Positions 1 through 9,948 of a DNA stretch of 64,000 bases are shown one piece after another. Source of the stretch: Pontibacter sp. Tf4 (GTDB lineage: Bacteria; Bacteroidota; Bacteroidia; Cytophagales; Hymenobacteraceae); assembly GCF_014212495.1 (NCBI RefSeq), contig NZ_JACKZC010000004.1, positions 340,644 through 404,643 of the forward strand. Reading direction: 5' to 3'. The notes below the pieces were generated by a model. That model saw only the letters and a list, made by a program, of their open reading frames with translations, was not told the origin of the DNA and did no database searches. The translations under genes were made by a program, and so were the position numbers. Within the stretch, counting starts at the first letter, position 1, and the number at the start of each line of letters is the position of its first letter.

Positions 1-506
1 TTCTTGGCGATATCACGAAAGTAAAATCAGATGCTATAGTTAATGCGGCCAACAGCAGCCTGCTGGGTGGTGGCGGAGTAGATGGTGCTATTCACCGGGC
101 CGGCGGACCAGCCATACTGGAAGCCTGCAAAGCCATTCGGGCCACAAAAGGCGAGTGCCCTACCGGCGAAGCCGTAATAACCACTGCCGGCAATCTGCCC
201 GCAAAATATGTCATCCACACGGTTGGCCCTGTCTGGAAAGGTGGTAACAGTGGCGAGCCGCAACTACTTGCAAACTGCTACAAAAACAGCCTGCGCCTGG
301 CCGATGAAAACCAGCTTACAACTATAGCTTTCCCGAATATCAGCACGGGCGTGTATGGCTACCCAAAAGACAAAGCGGCAACTATAGCTGTGCAAGCTGT
401 TAAACTATATTTCGAAGAAAACACAGGCTCAACTATAGACCAGGTTCTTTTCGTGTGCTTCGACGACGAGAACTATAAACTATACCAGGCACTGGTGAGT
501 AGGTGA
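1..506 (+). CDS. Macrodomain protein (ADP-ribose-binding), 5'-truncated
   Basis: The frame is open from base 3 and ends at TGA 504-506; the start lies upstream of the window. The visible 167 residues begin with LGDIT and the loop [18 protein letters not shown], then [16 protein letters not shown] and the second loop STGVYGYP. These are the ADP-ribose-binding loops of the MacroD/YmdB class, which removes ADP-ribose from proteins or hydrolyses O-acetyl-ADP-ribose. Only a short N-terminal piece should be missing. The catalytic class is inferred from the family; a small cytoplasmic enzyme is expected. Several CTATAG words lie inside the gene (34, 322, 382, 433). Confidence 0.9.
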   Translation, partial: LGDITKVKSDAIVNAANSSLLGGGGVDGAIHRAGGPAILEACKAIRATKGECPTGEAVITTAGNLPAKYVIHTVGPVWKGGNSGEPQLLANCYKNSLRLADENQLTTIAFPNISTGVYGYPKDKAATIAVQAVKLYFEENTGSTIDQVLFVCFDDENYKLYQALVSR

Positions 507-511
507 ACTAA

Positions 512-681
512 GATTTGAAGATTTGGAAATTTGAAGATTTGGAGATGAGGGAAACAGGCGGTTTAGAAATCAGAACATCTATGGATACTTAATCTCTTAA
601 TTGAAAAATAAATTAAATTTTAAGATCTGGTTAATATCAAAATATCATCTACACATCTTCAAATTTCCAAATCTTCAAATC
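512..681. repeat. Perfect 25-bp inverted repeat in the macrodomain-dnaG spacer
   Basis: The arm at 512-536 (GATTTGAAGATTTGGAAATT then TGAAG) is the exact reverse complement of 657-681. The left arm is itself a repetition of the word ATTTGAAGATTTGG. The two arms enclose 120 bp without a gene. Similar low-complexity words recur in other Bacteroidota spacers. A transcript through it could form a long hairpin just upstream of dnaG. Confidence 0.9.
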
Positions 682-729
682 AAATATGAGACTAACTGCT
701 ATCTTTGCTATCCGCTTATAGTTTTTGCC

Positions 730-2643
730 ATGTCCCTTATTCCAAAAGAAACCGTTGACCAGATCATTGCCCAGGCCGATATAGTGGAGGTGGTAGGTGA
801 TTTTGTTTCTTTGAAGAAAAAGGGACAGAACATGTGGGCCTGCTGCCCCTTCCACCACGAAAAATCACCCTCTTTCTCGGTTTCGCCGGCCAAAGGCATT
901 TACAAGTGCTTTGGTTGTGGCAAGGCAGGTAACTCGGTGCAGTTTATTATGGATGTGGAAGGCTCCAGCTTTCCGGAAGCACTGAAATACCTGGCCAAAA
1001 AGTACGGCATTGAGATTCCGGAAGAAGAAACAGCCGAATACAGCTACGAGCAAAGCGAGCGCGACAGCCTGTTTATAGTTTCTGATTTTGCGAACAAGCA
1101 CTTCCAGCACAACCTGCATCACCACGACGAAGGTAACATCGGCCAGTCTTACTTAAAACAGCGTGGCATTAGCGGGGCAACTATAAAAAAGTTTGAACTG
1201 GGCTATAGTATCGAAGCCTGGAGCGACCTGACCGATGCTGCCCTGAAAGAAGGTTACAAGCAAAAGTACCTAGAAGCAGCCGGGCTAACTATAGTTAAGG
1301 AAGATAAACGCTACGACCGTTTCCGGGCGCGCGTCATGTTCCCGATCCACAACGTGTCGGGCAGGGTAGTAGGCTTTGGGGCTCGTACCCTAAAATCCAA
1401 CGACAAAAAAAGCCCGAAATACCTTAACTCGCCGGAGTCGGAGATCTACCATAAAAGCAATGTGCTGTATGGGTTGTACCAGGCGCGGCAGGCCATGCGC
1501 ATGCAGGACATGTGCTACCTTGTGGAGGGCTACCTGGATGTGATCTCGCTGCACCAGGGAGGTATCGAGAACGTGGTGGCCTCGTCGGGAACATCGCTTA
1601 CCGAAGGTCAGATAAAGCTGATAGCGCGCTACACGCACAACATTACGGTGCTGTACGATGGCGACGCGGCCGGTATAAAAGCTTCGATGCGCGGTATCGA
1701 CCTTATTCTGGAACAGGGGCTGAACGTGCAGGTGGTTAGCTTCCCGGAAGGCGAAGACCCGGACTCATACATCCAGAAAGTGGGCGACACAGCGTTTAAA
1801 GCCTATGTAAAGGAGCACGCCCAGGATTTTATCTCCTATAAATCGAGCCTATATGCCGAGGAAGCAAAAGGCAACCCTGTAAAAAAAGCCGAAGCTATCC
1901 GTGAGATCGTAACTACTATCTCCAAGATTCCGGACTCTATTAAACGGTCGGTTTTCTTCCAGAGCACCAGCCTCATTTTTGATATAGATGAGCAGGTACT
2001 GATCTCGGAGTACAACAAAATACACCTGCAGGAGCGCCAGCAGCACAAAACTGGCAGCCCGGCTGCAGATTTTGTACCCACACAGCCTACACAGGAGCAG
2101 GAACCTGAAAAGGAAGTATCGGCGGCAGACAAGCTCAAGCGCTACGAGCGCGAAATAGTACGCATGTTGCTCAACTATCCCGATAAATTGCTGGACGAAG
2201 GCATTACAACGGTGCAGTATATGCTGGATGAGCTGGAAGATGTGGAAATGCAGACCCCGATCTACGCACGGTTTATCGACCTGATAAAAGAGGGGCTTTC
2301 CGGCGGCAGGCTTCCATCTGCAGACGAGTACATCAACTACCCGGACCAGGAGATTCGCTCGGCAACTATAGACCTGCTCTCTGACCCCCATGAGCTGAGC
2401 CCGGGCTGGGCCACGCACTCTATCTTTGTTCCCCACGAATCGGACCTGCTGCTGTATGGCTCGGAGCGCGCCGTGCTTCGCCTGAAGTACCGCTACCTGG
2501 AGAAGATGATAGATGACGAGATACTGAAACTGAAACTGGTTACTGACCCGCAGGAACAGGACCACCAGCTGCGCAACATCATCAACCTGAAAATGCTGCA
2601 CAAGCAAATGGGCGACCTGCTGGGTATTGTTATCAGTAGGTAG
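730..2643 (+). CDS. dnaG: DNA primase DnaG
   Basis: A 637-residue protein that makes RNA primers for DNA replication. The N-terminal CHC2 zinc finger is complete (Cys39, His42, Cys60, Cys63 in CPFHHEKSPSFSV and YKCFGCG). The primase core follows, then the TOPRIM domain with LVEGYLDVISLHQ and the acidic LYDGDAAGIKA. The C-terminal third is the variable helicase-interaction domain. The frame extends upstream to TTG 601, but ATG 730 gives the family's normal start MSLIPKETVDQI; no Shine-Dalgarno sequence precedes it. The upstream spacer holds a 25-bp inverted repeat. Its partner helicase dnaB is also in the window, at 58 kb. Identification is secure. Confidence 0.97.
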   Translation: MSLIPKETVDQIIAQADIVEVVGDFVSLKKKGQNMWACCPFHHEKSPSFSVSPAKGIYKCFGCGKAGNSVQFIMDVEGSSFPEALKYLAKKYGIEIPEEETAEYSYEQSERDSLFIVSDFANKHFQHNLHHHDEGNIGQSYLKQRGISGATIKKFELGYSIEAWSDLTDAALKEGYKQKYLEAAGLTIVKEDKRYDRFRARVMFPIHNVSGRVVGFGARTLKSNDKKSPKYLNSPESEIYHKSNVLYGLYQARQAMRMQDMCYLVEGYLDVISLHQGGIENVVASSGTSLTEGQIKLIARYTHNITVLYDGDAAGIKASMRGIDLILEQGLNVQVVSFPEGEDPDSYIQKVGDTAFKAYVKEHAQDFISYKSSLYAEEAKGNPVKKAEAIREIVTTISKIPDSIKRSVFFQSTSLIFDIDEQVLISEYNKIHLQERQQHKTGSPAADFVPTQPTQEQEPEKEVSAADKLKRYEREIVRMLLNYPDKLLDEGITTVQYMLDELEDVEMQTPIYARFIDLIKEGLSGGRLPSADEYINYPDQEIRSATIDLLSDPHELSPGWATHSIFVPHESDLLLYGSERAVLRLKYRYLEKMIDDEILKLKLVTDPQEQDHQLRNIINLKMLHKQMGDLLGIVISR

Positions 2644-2731
2644 TAGCTCTGTTCAACTATAGAGTTCACCTTCAAGTCTTATATCCCTACAAAAATTACG
2701 GTCTTTCCTTTAGAGAAGGGTTTTAACTTTC

Positions 2732-2739
2732 TACCTTTG
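2732..2739 (+). promoter_or_regulatory. Candidate Bacteroidota -7 promoter box upstream of ribBA
   Basis: TACCTTTG matches the Bacteroidota -7 consensus TAnnTTTG and lies in an A+T-rich stretch about 155 bp before the ribBA start. No clear TTG -33 element is seen at the right distance, so this is a tentative call. Confidence 0.35.
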
Positions 2740-2894
2740 TTCAGTTTTCCGAATTACTGCTGCCTGGCTATAACTGGATGTGGTGCTGTTTTGAACAATG
2801 CCCCGGATTTTATAGTTATGTAGTAGAAGCAATATGTTTCTTTTTAACAGGAAAGGAGCAGGTTTAAAGCTGGCTTCCGTTCCTAAAAACACTT

Positions 2895-4139
2895 ATGGAG
2901 AATACGAACACAGAACCTATAAAACTCGATTCTATCGAAGACGCGATCGAGGACATCCGCCAGGGTAAAGTAATTATTGTGGTAGATGACGATGACCGCG
3001 AGAACGAAGGCGATTTTATCTGCGCTGCCGAAATGGTAACGCCTGAGATCATCAACTTTATGGCAACCCACGGTCGTGGCCTTATTTGCGCACCGCTAAC
3101 CGAGGAACGTTGCGAAGAGCTGGGCCTGGAACTAATGGTAGGCCGTAACACCGCCCTGCACGCTACACCGTTTACCGTATCCGTTGACCTGATCGGGCAT
3201 GGTTGTACTACCGGTATTTCGGCATCCGACAGAGCCAAAACGATACAGGCACTGGTAGACCCGAACACAGACCCACACTCGCTGGGCAAGCCGGGCCATA
3301 TTTTCCCGCTGAAGGCTAAAAAAGAAGGCGTACTGCGCCGCGCCGGCCACACCGAAGCGGCCGTTGACCTGGCCCGTTTGGCTGGTCTTGCACCGGCTGG
3401 TGTGTTGATCGAGATCATGAACGAAGATGGTACCATGGCCCGCCTGCCGGACCTGGTAAAAGTGGCCGAACGCTTTAACCTGAAACTGATTTCTATAAAA
3501 GACCTGATTGCGTATCGCCTGAAAAAGGAAAGCCTGATAGACCGTGAGATTGCCGTGGAGCTCCCGACCGACTATGGTAATTTTGACCTGTATGCCTTCA
3601 CACAACGCAGCAACGGAGCCAAGCATCTGGCGCTTGTGAAAGGTACCTGGGAAGAGAACGAGCCGGTGCTGGTGCGTGTACACTCCTCGTGTGTAACAGG
3701 CGACATCTTCGGGTCGTGCCGTTGCGACTGCGGTCCGCAGCTGCACGAAGCCATGCGCATGATAGAGCGTGAGGGCCGAGGCGTTATTGTGTATATGAAC
3801 CAGGAAGGCCGTGGCATTGGCTTACTGAACAAACTGAAAGCCTACAAACTACAGGAGCAGGGCCGCGACACCGTAGAAGCCAACCTGGAACTGGGCTTTG
3901 GCATGGATGAGCGCGACTATGGTGTAGGAGCACAGATCCTGCGCGACCTGGGCGTTACTAAAATGCGCCTGATCTCGAATAACCCGCGCAAGCGTACCGG
4001 CCTGATGGGCTATGGCCTGGAAGTAGTAGAACGTGTGCCGATTGAAGTGGTGCCGAACGAACACAACCAGAAATACCTGACCACCAAGCGCGATAAACTG
4101 GGACACGATATTCTGAAAAGTGCTGTAGTTAACAAATAA
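2895..4139 (+). CDS. ribBA: Bifunctional DHBP synthase / GTP cyclohydrolase II (riboflavin)
   Basis: A 414-residue fusion making both precursors of the riboflavin ring. Residues 1-205 are 3,4-dihydroxy-2-butanone-4-phosphate synthase, with the acidic loop [12 protein letters not shown] and [16 protein letters not shown]. Residues about 210-410 are GTP cyclohydrolase II, with zinc cysteines in SSCVTGDIF and CRCDCGPQL, then NQEGRGIGL. The ATG start gives a normal N-terminus. It stands alone, with about 250 bp upstream and a strong terminator downstream. I looked for an FMN riboswitch in the leader and did not find its conserved boxes. It is unusual for this window in having no CTATAG inside the gene. 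Confidence 0.97.
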   Translation: MENTNTEPIKLDSIEDAIEDIRQGKVIIVVDDDDRENEGDFICAAEMVTPEIINFMATHGRGLICAPLTEERCEELGLELMVGRNTALHATPFTVSVDLIGHGCTTGISASDRAKTIQALVDPNTDPHSLGKPGHIFPLKAKKEGVLRRAGHTEAAVDLARLAGLAPAGVLIEIMNEDGTMARLPDLVKVAERFNLKLISIKDLIAYRLKKESLIDREIAVELPTDYGNFDLYAFTQRSNGAKHLALVKGTWEENEPVLVRVHSSCVTGDIFGSCRCDCGPQLHEAMRMIEREGRGVIVYMNQEGRGIGLLNKLKAYKLQEQGRDTVEANLELGFGMDERDYGVGAQILRDLGVTKMRLISNNPRKRTGLMGYGLEVVERVPIEVVPNEHNQKYLTTKRDKLGHDILKSAVVNK

Positions 4140-4165
4140 GTAATAAACTATAGCCATTATAAATT

Positions 4166-4199
4166 AAAGCCAGTGCAGCTATGCACTGGCTTTTGTATT
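4166..4199 (+). terminator. Rho-independent terminator after ribBA
   Basis: A perfect 12-bp stem, AAAGCCAGTGCA (4166-4177) with TGCACTGGCTTT (4182-4193), closes on a 4-base loop and is followed by TTGTATTT. Confidence 0.9.
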
Positions 4200-4352
4200 T
4201 GGTGCGTTCCCTAAATTTTGGCGTCCGTTTAGTGCGATTACAGGGCTTAAGTCGTTGTAAATAAGGCGGCTGAACTATAGCCAATCACCCACAGACAAGG
4301 ACTTGTGCAGGCGGTTAAGTTAGTAGTAACATTATCTTAAGACGGGAAGCCT

Positions 4353-5033
4353 ATGAATCGCAATACATACTTCAGAAGTTTATTTTTAACCATTTCAGCC
4401 TTAGGTATGGCCTGTACCCTGCAGGCCCAGGTAAGGCAGGACATTGATGTGCAGGAATGGCCGGCTGGCACCGTCACCCTAACAACAGGCGAAGTGCTGG
4501 AGGGCGTCATCACTTATTACCGGGCACAGGATATCGTAACCGTGTTGCCCGAGAATGGTAGGCTGCATTCGCTTTCGCCGGTAAACGTGGAACAGTTTGA
4601 AGTAAAAAATGATTTTGATACCCGGCGCCATCTGTTTAAAACCATTTACTGGAACCAGGGCAAAGACTATACAGATTTCAAGAAACCTACTTTTTTTGAG
4701 CTGCTGACAGACGGAAACGTCACCTTACTGATGCGCGAAAGCTACTATAAGCGTACCATCGATACCTACCTGACAGAGTACAAAGAAGGTACCGTGTACG
4801 ACCCCATGGGCTACCCCATAGATGCCGTTTTTGCAGACCAGATAAAGCCCCAGTTCTTTGTGATGCAGCCCGATGGTAAAATTATACTGTTACAGCATGC
4901 CCGCCGGGATTTCCTGAACTATTGCGGTAAAAAGGCCAGCCAGGTAAAAAGCTTTGCGCGCAAGCAGAAACTGAGCTTTGATGCACCGATGGATTTTAAA
5001 GCGATCGTTACCTACTATAACACGCTGCTATAG
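4353..5033 (+). CDS. Secreted protein of unknown function
   Basis: A 226-residue protein with a cleavable signal peptide (hydrophobic run to about residue 25, ending CTLQAQ). The mature part starts with a short beta-rich segment (TGEVLEGVITYY, DIVTVLPENG) like proteins whose knock-out reads as an envelope stress or barrel-like repeat, but I recognise no family. No catalytic motif is visible. It is monocistronic and converges on the ABC permease gene, overlapping its 3' end by 6 bp. Its stop codon TAG lies inside a CTATAG word (5028-5033). Confidence 0.75.
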   Translation: MNRNTYFRSLFLTISALGMACTLQAQVRQDIDVQEWPAGTVTLTTGEVLEGVITYYRAQDIVTVLPENGRLHSLSPVNVEQFEVKNDFDTRRHLFKTIYWNQGKDYTDFKKPTFFELLTDGNVTLLMRESYYKRTIDTYLTEYKEGTVYDPMGYPIDAVFADQIKPQFFVMQPDGKIILLQHARRDFLNYCGKKASQVKSFARKQKLSFDAPMDFKAIVTYYNTLL

Positions 5034-5798
5034 GTCGCGCAATTTTAGAATACCATAGGTCAGTAACAGGAAAAGCCCGGTGTAAACAAGGGACGGCAAG
5101 GTAGCCATGGCAGGCGAAAGCTGCTCAATAGGCGATGTAAGCTGGCCAAACAGGTCCTGGCCCGGCATCGGAGTTAAGCTATCCAGTGCCTTCATCGGGA
5201 AGTATTTATCGATCTGGTCGGGGAGGTTGTAGTGGATGATAGGCTCTACGATCTTGGTGTAAGCGATGAATGCAATAATGGCCAGCCCGCTTTTCCGGAC
5301 TATAAAAGCAAACAGCATGGCAAGTGTCATATAGGCAACCGCCTGCACAAAGTAATAAGGCAGGTAGTCTATCTGGCTGAACATAGCCTGAAACGACTTG
5401 TCTGAACTATAGACAAAGCCAAAATAGAAACCCAGCATCAGCAAAAACACCGTACTGAAAACTGCCAGTGCCAGTACCACATAAAACTTGGCCAAAACCA
5501 CTTCAGCACGCGAGAGCCCGTCAATTACCTGTTGCCGTATCGTCCGGAAACTATACTCATCTGTAACCAGCACGATGACCAGAATGCCCAGCAATAAATT
5601 AAAAAAGTGGGCCACATAGGTTAGGCGCTTCCACAGGCCCGGGAATTGAAACGTTTCGTCTCCTAAGGCTTTGTTATTTATTACAATACTGGAGCTTGTG
5701 TAAAGGATGAGCAACAGCAGGAGCACATACACGGCCAGTATGATCCAGAAAGTACGGTAAGGAAATATTTTGCGAAACTCGGTTCGGAGTAAGTTCAT
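5028..5798 (-). CDS. ABC-2 type transporter permease
   Basis: A 256-residue membrane protein with about six hydrophobic segments, the first at residues 15-35 (FWIILAVYVLLLLLILY). The soluble stretch after it carries DEYSFRTIRQQVIDGLSR, which is typical of ABC-2 permeases. It follows its ATPase with 5 bp between them on the minus strand, so the two form one export system of unknown substrate. Its 3' end overlaps the convergent gene by 6 bp. Confidence 0.88.
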   Translation of the reverse strand: MNLLRTEFRKIFPYRTFWIILAVYVLLLLLILYTSSSIVINNKALGDETFQFPGLWKRLTYVAHFFNLLLGILVIVLVTDEYSFRTIRQQVIDGLSRAEVVLAKFYVVLALAVFSTVFLLMLGFYFGFVYSSDKSFQAMFSQIDYLPYYFVQAVAYMTLAMLFAFIVRKSGLAIIAFIAYTKIVEPIIHYNLPDQIDKYFPMKALDSLTPMPGQDLFGQLTSPIEQLSPAMATLPSLVYTGLFLLLTYGILKLRDL

Positions 5799-5803
5799 CT
5801 GTA

Positions 5804-6694
5804 TCAGGATTTGATAATCTCAAGAAACTGTTTTTCGAGGCTTTTGCGGCGTGCCACCAACTGCGACAGCACAATGCCCTGCGCAAACATATCGCGGTTC
5901 AGGTCGGTACTGCTATAGCCTTCCTGCAGGGTTACGACCACATAGTCTTTCTCCCGGGCAAACCGGGTAATGTACGGCAGGCGCTCCAGCAGTTGCAGCA
6001 CTGGCGCCAGTTCTTCGGCGCTAACTATAAGCTGCTCCTGTGCAGATAAAATAGTACCGACAGGGCCGTTGGTTACCAGTTTTCCGGTGCGCAGAACTGC
6101 TACGTGCGTGCATACTTTCTCTACTTCATCCAGCAGGTGGCTGGCCAGGATTATAGTTTTGCCTTGGTCCGCAATGCGCAGGATCAGGTCGCGCACTTCG
6201 GCTATGCCTTGTGGGTCCAGACCATTGGTTGGCTCATCCAGCACCAGCACTTCGGGGTCGTTCAGCATGGCGGCAGCTAAGGCCAGGCGTTGCTTCATGC
6301 CCAGCGAAAATCCTTTAAACATAGTATTGCTGCGCGTTCCCAAACCAACCAGGTCCAGCATTTTAGCTATATTGCTATGGTCTGCGCCTTTGGTGTCGGC
6401 TATGATCTGCAGGTTACGTTTGGCGGTGAGGTAAGGGTAGAAGTTAGGTGTTTCCAGGATGGCACCTACACGCTGCTTGGTTGCTTTGTTTATGCCATTG
6501 CCGAACCAGGAAAAGTTGCCGCCCGTAGGCCTGATAACATCCAGCACCATGCCCAGCGTGGTGGTTTTGCCACTGCCATTCGGGCCAAGCAGGCCATAAA
6601 TGCTGCCTTCTTCCACCTGCAGACTCAGGTTGTCTACGGCTTTCAGGCTGCCATATTTTTTTGAGAGGTTGTCTATACTTAAAACGATAGCCAC
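5804..6694 (-). CDS. ABC transporter ATP-binding protein
   Basis: A 296-residue ATPase of the ABC-2 exporter class. Walker A is GPNGSGKTT (residues 37-45), the signature is FSLGMKQRLALA, Walker B is VLVLDEPTNGLDP and the switch histidine is in ILASHLLDEVE. The C-terminal 70 residues are the variable extension common to this subfamily. The start is GTG (MAIVLSIDN). It leads a two-gene operon with the permease. The substrate cannot be read from the sequence. Confidence 0.95.
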   Translation of the reverse strand: MAIVLSIDNLSKKYGSLKAVDNLSLQVEEGSIYGLLGPNGSGKTTTLGMVLDVIRPTGGNFSWFGNGINKATKQRVGAILETPNFYPYLTAKRNLQIIADTKGADHSNIAKMLDLVGLGTRSNTMFKGFSLGMKQRLALAAAMLNDPEVLVLDEPTNGLDPQGIAEVRDLILRIADQGKTIILASHLLDEVEKVCTHVAVLRTGKLVTNGPVGTILSAQEQLIVSAEELAPVLQLLERLPYITRFAREKDYVVVTLQEGYSSTDLNRDMFAQGIVLSQLVARRKSLEKQFLEIIKS

Positions 6695-6813
6695 AAGTAT
6701 ACTTTTTAGTGAAAGCCAGGTAGGAGGCTTAACAAATATAGTATTTTTGTTTTATAGTCGGGCAGCACCTTAGCCTGTGTTTTGTTTGCCCGATTAGTTA
6801 CTTTGCAAAGACA

Positions 6814-7404
6814 ATGGAAAATATACCGCTGGATACAGTAAACTATAGCAAGGAAGAACTGACCGTGAGTGCTGCCCGGGCCAACGCGCTGGCGATCGTT
6901 TTTATAGTTCCGGTACTGTTCCTGTTTGTGCCGGCTTACATCTGGCTGTGGCCCGAACAGTTTGAACTGCACACCCTGCAAAGTTTTTTCCGGGAAAACA
7001 GGGAGAACGTGTTTCTTTACCCACTGCTGCTTTTTATACCCGGCGCCATTGTGCACGAGTTGTTGCATGGCCTTACCTGGGCCTTATTCTGCAAAAACGG
7101 GCTGAAATCAATTAAATACGGTGTTCACTGGCAGCTGCTGACTCCTTACTGCCACTGCAAAGAAGTGCTGCCGCTCAGGCCCTACGTGTTGGGTGGCATG
7201 ATGCCGGGGCTGGTAATGGGTGTGTTGCCAACTATAGCCGGGCTTGCAACAGGCAACATCTACCTGTTTGCCTTTGGGTTACTGTTTACATTTGCTGCCG
7301 GAGGCGATGCACTTATTCTCTGGATGCTTCGGAAAACTAAAAAAGAAGACCTTGTACAAGACCACCCGGACCTGATTGGCTGTATAGTTTACCACAAACT
7401 ATAA
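6814..7404 (+). CDS. DUF3267-type membrane metalloprotease-like protein
   Basis: A 196-residue protein with four hydrophobic segments. The second ends at HELLHGLTWALF, which contains an HExxH zinc-binding motif next to the membrane, as in DUF3267 proteins thought to be related to site-2 proteases. The function is unproven. It is divergent from the ABC exporter genes, with 119 bp between them. The last codons read K-L-stop in an ACTATAA context. Proteolytic activity is an inference from HExxH and topology only. Confidence 0.8.
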   Translation: MENIPLDTVNYSKEELTVSAARANALAIVFIVPVLFLFVPAYIWLWPEQFELHTLQSFFRENRENVFLYPLLLFIPGAIVHELLHGLTWALFCKNGLKSIKYGVHWQLLTPYCHCKEVLPLRPYVLGGMMPGLVMGVLPTIAGLATGNIYLFAFGLLFTFAAGGDALILWMLRKTKKEDLVQDHPDLIGCIVYHKL

Positions 7405-7515
7405 GTTTTACCTGTCTGCTTTTCCACAACACTAAAATCTATCCGGTTTTTGCTATATTGTTTGCTTAACCTGCCTGTGGCGGGTTGTTTTTGCATCTGT
7501 ACTACAAAACTTAAC

Positions 7516-8997
7516 ATGAGAAAATTTTTACTCCTTGTGCTGCTGACAGTGGCTATTCACCCGGCTATAGCCCAGCGTCCCCTTAACCCTGATTCGGCGG
7601 TTACTACCAAGCAACAGGTAACTGTTAAAGGCAAAAGCATTCCGTACAACGCTACTACCGGCATGCAGCCTGTTTGGGACGAGAACGGCAAAACCATCGC
7701 TGGCCTGTTTTATACCTATTATGAGCGCTCTGATGTAAAAGACCGTGCTTCGCGTCCGCTGGTCATCTCGTTTAACGGAGGTCCAGGGTCTGCTTCGGTT
7801 TGGATGCACATTGCCTATACCGGCCCGCGTTTGTTAAATATTGATGACGAAGGCTACCCGGTGCAGCCATACGGTTACCGCGAAAATCCGGAATCGATAC
7901 TGGATGTGGCCGATATAGTGTATGTAAACCCGGTGAACACAGGCTACTCGCGCATGGCCGAAGGCGTGGATAAAGATAAACTAAAGGAGAAGTTCTTTGG
8001 AGTGAATGCTGATATAAAATACCTGGCCGAGTGGATCAACACGTTTGTAACGCGCAAAGGTCGCTGGGCATCACCAAAATACCTGATAGGGGAGAGCTAC
8101 GGAACCACCCGCGTTTCGGGTCTGGCGCTGGAACTGCAAAACTCGCACTGGATGTACCTGAACGGCGTGATACTGGTATCGCCTACGGATTTAGGCATTG
8201 AGCGTAGCGGCCCGGTTGATGCGGCTCTTCGCCTGCCGTATTTTGCGGCAACTGCCTGGTATCATAAAAAACTGCCACAGGATCTGCAGCAAAAAGACCT
8301 GGAAGTTCTGTTGCCGGAAGTAGAGGCTTTTACTACCGACCAACTGATTCCGGCTATTGTGCAGGGTGGCTTTATAGAAGAAGCACGCAAAAAAGAAATA
8401 GTAGCGAAAATGGCCCGTTATGCCGGCATCTCCGAGCAAAGCATACTAAACTATAACCTAGATGTACCTACCAACTTTTTCTGGAAAGAACTGCTCCGTA
8501 ATGAAGGCTACACGGTTGGCCGTCTCGACTCACGCTACAAAGGCATAGACCGACAGGATGCTGGCGACCGGCCAGACTTTAATGCCGAACTAACTGCCTG
8601 GCTGCACGCCTTTACGCCGGCCATCAACATGTATCTGCGCAACGAACTGAAGTATAAAACCGACGTGAAGTATAACATGTTCGGCCCGGTGCACCCCTGG
8701 AACCGCAGCAACGATCGCACCGGCGAAAACCTGCGGCAGGCAATGGCGCAAAACCCATACCTGCATGTACTGTTTCAGGCCGGCTATTACGATGGTGCCA
8801 CCGATTACTTCAACTCCAAGTACAGCATGTGGCAGTTAGACCCAAGCGGCAAACTGAAAAACCGCCTAGACTGGAAAGGATACCGCAGCGGGCACATGAT
8901 GTATCTGCGCAAAGAAGATCTGGTAAAAAGCAACGACGACCTGCGCGAGTTTATCAAAAAATCGCTGCCAAAAGCTGGTCAGCCGGCAAAGTATTAG
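7516..8997 (+). CDS. Secreted serine carboxypeptidase (peptidase family S10)
   Basis: A 493-residue exported peptidase. The signal peptide is MRKFLLLVLLTVAIHPAIAQ; the frame continues upstream to TTG 7450, but ATG 7516 gives this clean leader. The catalytic serine lies in LIGESYGTTR, the oxyanion segment in SFNGGPGSASVW, the aspartate in GYYDGATDYF and the histidine in SGHMMYLRKED, all in family order. It removes C-terminal residues from peptides, probably in the periplasm. It is one of several exported peptidases in this part of the window. Confidence 0.94.
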   Translation: MRKFLLLVLLTVAIHPAIAQRPLNPDSAVTTKQQVTVKGKSIPYNATTGMQPVWDENGKTIAGLFYTYYERSDVKDRASRPLVISFNGGPGSASVWMHIAYTGPRLLNIDDEGYPVQPYGYRENPESILDVADIVYVNPVNTGYSRMAEGVDKDKLKEKFFGVNADIKYLAEWINTFVTRKGRWASPKYLIGESYGTTRVSGLALELQNSHWMYLNGVILVSPTDLGIERSGPVDAALRLPYFAATAWYHKKLPQDLQQKDLEVLLPEVEAFTTDQLIPAIVQGGFIEEARKKEIVAKMARYAGISEQSILNYNLDVPTNFFWKELLRNEGYTVGRLDSRYKGIDRQDAGDRPDFNAELTAWLHAFTPAINMYLRNELKYKTDVKYNMFGPVHPWNRSNDRTGENLRQAMAQNPYLHVLFQAGYYDGATDYFNSKYSMWQLDPSGKLKNRLDWKGYRSGHMMYLRKEDLVKSNDDLREFIKKSLPKAGQPAKY

Positions 8998-9095
8998 CAG
9001 GAACTATAGTTCAGTTAGCAGTTTTTTTAAGGAGTCTGACCTCCAAACCCGGAATAATTAATCATTACTCACTATTCATTACTCATTAAAAAGCT

Positions 9096-9884
9096 TTGGC
9101 AAAAATAAAACTATACCAGATAGACGCTTTTACGGATAAAGTATTTGGCGGCAACCCGGCGGCAGTGTGCGTGCTGGATGCGTGGCTCGATGATGCAACC
9201 ATGCAGCACATAAGCGCAGAAAATAACCTGGCTGAAACTGCTTTTGTAGTGAAAACTGGCGATGACTATGAGATCCGCTGGTTTACGCCAACCGTAGAAG
9301 TAGACCTATGCGGGCACGCCACGCTGGCAGCAGCTTATGTGCTATTCAACTACTATAGCCACCCCTCTCAAACTATAAACCTGAACTCCCGGCGCAGTGG
9401 TTTGCTGCGAGTACAACGGAATGGAGACCAGTTAACGCTTGATTTCCCGACGGATGTGTATGAAGCAGCTGAAACGCCGGAAGCATTAGTAGAAGCTTTT
9501 GGAAAAGCACCACAGGAAACTTACAAAGGCAAAACCGATTACCTGCTGATATATAGTTCGGAAGAAGATGTAGCTGGTTTTAACCCGGATACCAACCTGG
9601 TAAATTCGGTAGCGGCACGTGGTGTTATTGTTTCGGCGCCGGGAAAGGAAGTTGATTTTGTGTCGCGGTTTTTCTGCCCGCAGGTAGGGATTGTGGAAGA
9701 TCCGGTAACGGGTTCGGCCCACACCACACTTACACCTTACTGGAGCAAGCGCCTGAACAAACAGGTAATGACAGCCAGACAATTATCCAAAAGGCAAGGC
9801 AATTTAACCTGCTCGTACCTTGGCGACCGCGTGAAGATCACAGGCAAAGCAGTAACCTACTTGACCGGCGAGATCGAAATTTAA
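9096..9884 (+). CDS. PhzF family isomerase
   Basis: A 262-residue protein of the PhzF/diaminopimelate-epimerase fold. The general-acid glutamate is in NNLAETAFV, the conserved loop is DLCGHATLAAAYV and the C-terminal half has EDPVTGSAHTTLTPYW. Start is TTG (MAKIKLYQID), with no competing ATG. The substrate is unknown; most members outside phenazine operons are uncharacterised and no phenazine genes are near. A word-like repeat (ATTACTCATTATTC variants) lies directly upstream at about 9050-9090. Confidence 0.93.
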   Translation: MAKIKLYQIDAFTDKVFGGNPAAVCVLDAWLDDATMQHISAENNLAETAFVVKTGDDYEIRWFTPTVEVDLCGHATLAAAYVLFNYYSHPSQTINLNSRRSGLLRVQRNGDQLTLDFPTDVYEAAETPEALVEAFGKAPQETYKGKTDYLLIYSSEEDVAGFNPDTNLVNSVAARGVIVSAPGKEVDFVSRFFCPQVGIVEDPVTGSAHTTLTPYWSKRLNKQVMTARQLSKRQGNLTCSYLGDRVKITGKAVTYLTGEIEI

Positions 9885-9948
9885 ATCAACCAGCTATAGT
9901 TTTGTAAGGTCCTTTTTATGCCGATCAAACTCCTGCGCTTATAGATAT

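Noticed and set aside
601..729. N-terminal 43-residue extension of DnaG from TTG 601
   Set aside because: It would read through the inverted repeat and lacks homology to the primase family, whose normal start is at ATG 730.
1836..2607. Long antisense frames within dnaG (252 and 100 codons)
   Set aside because: These are shadow frames of a securely identified gene, with no own start context or motifs.
2644..2894. FMN riboswitch upstream of ribBA
   Set aside because: The conserved FMN-element boxes are not found in the leader; only a promoter-like box and plain A+T-rich sequence are seen.
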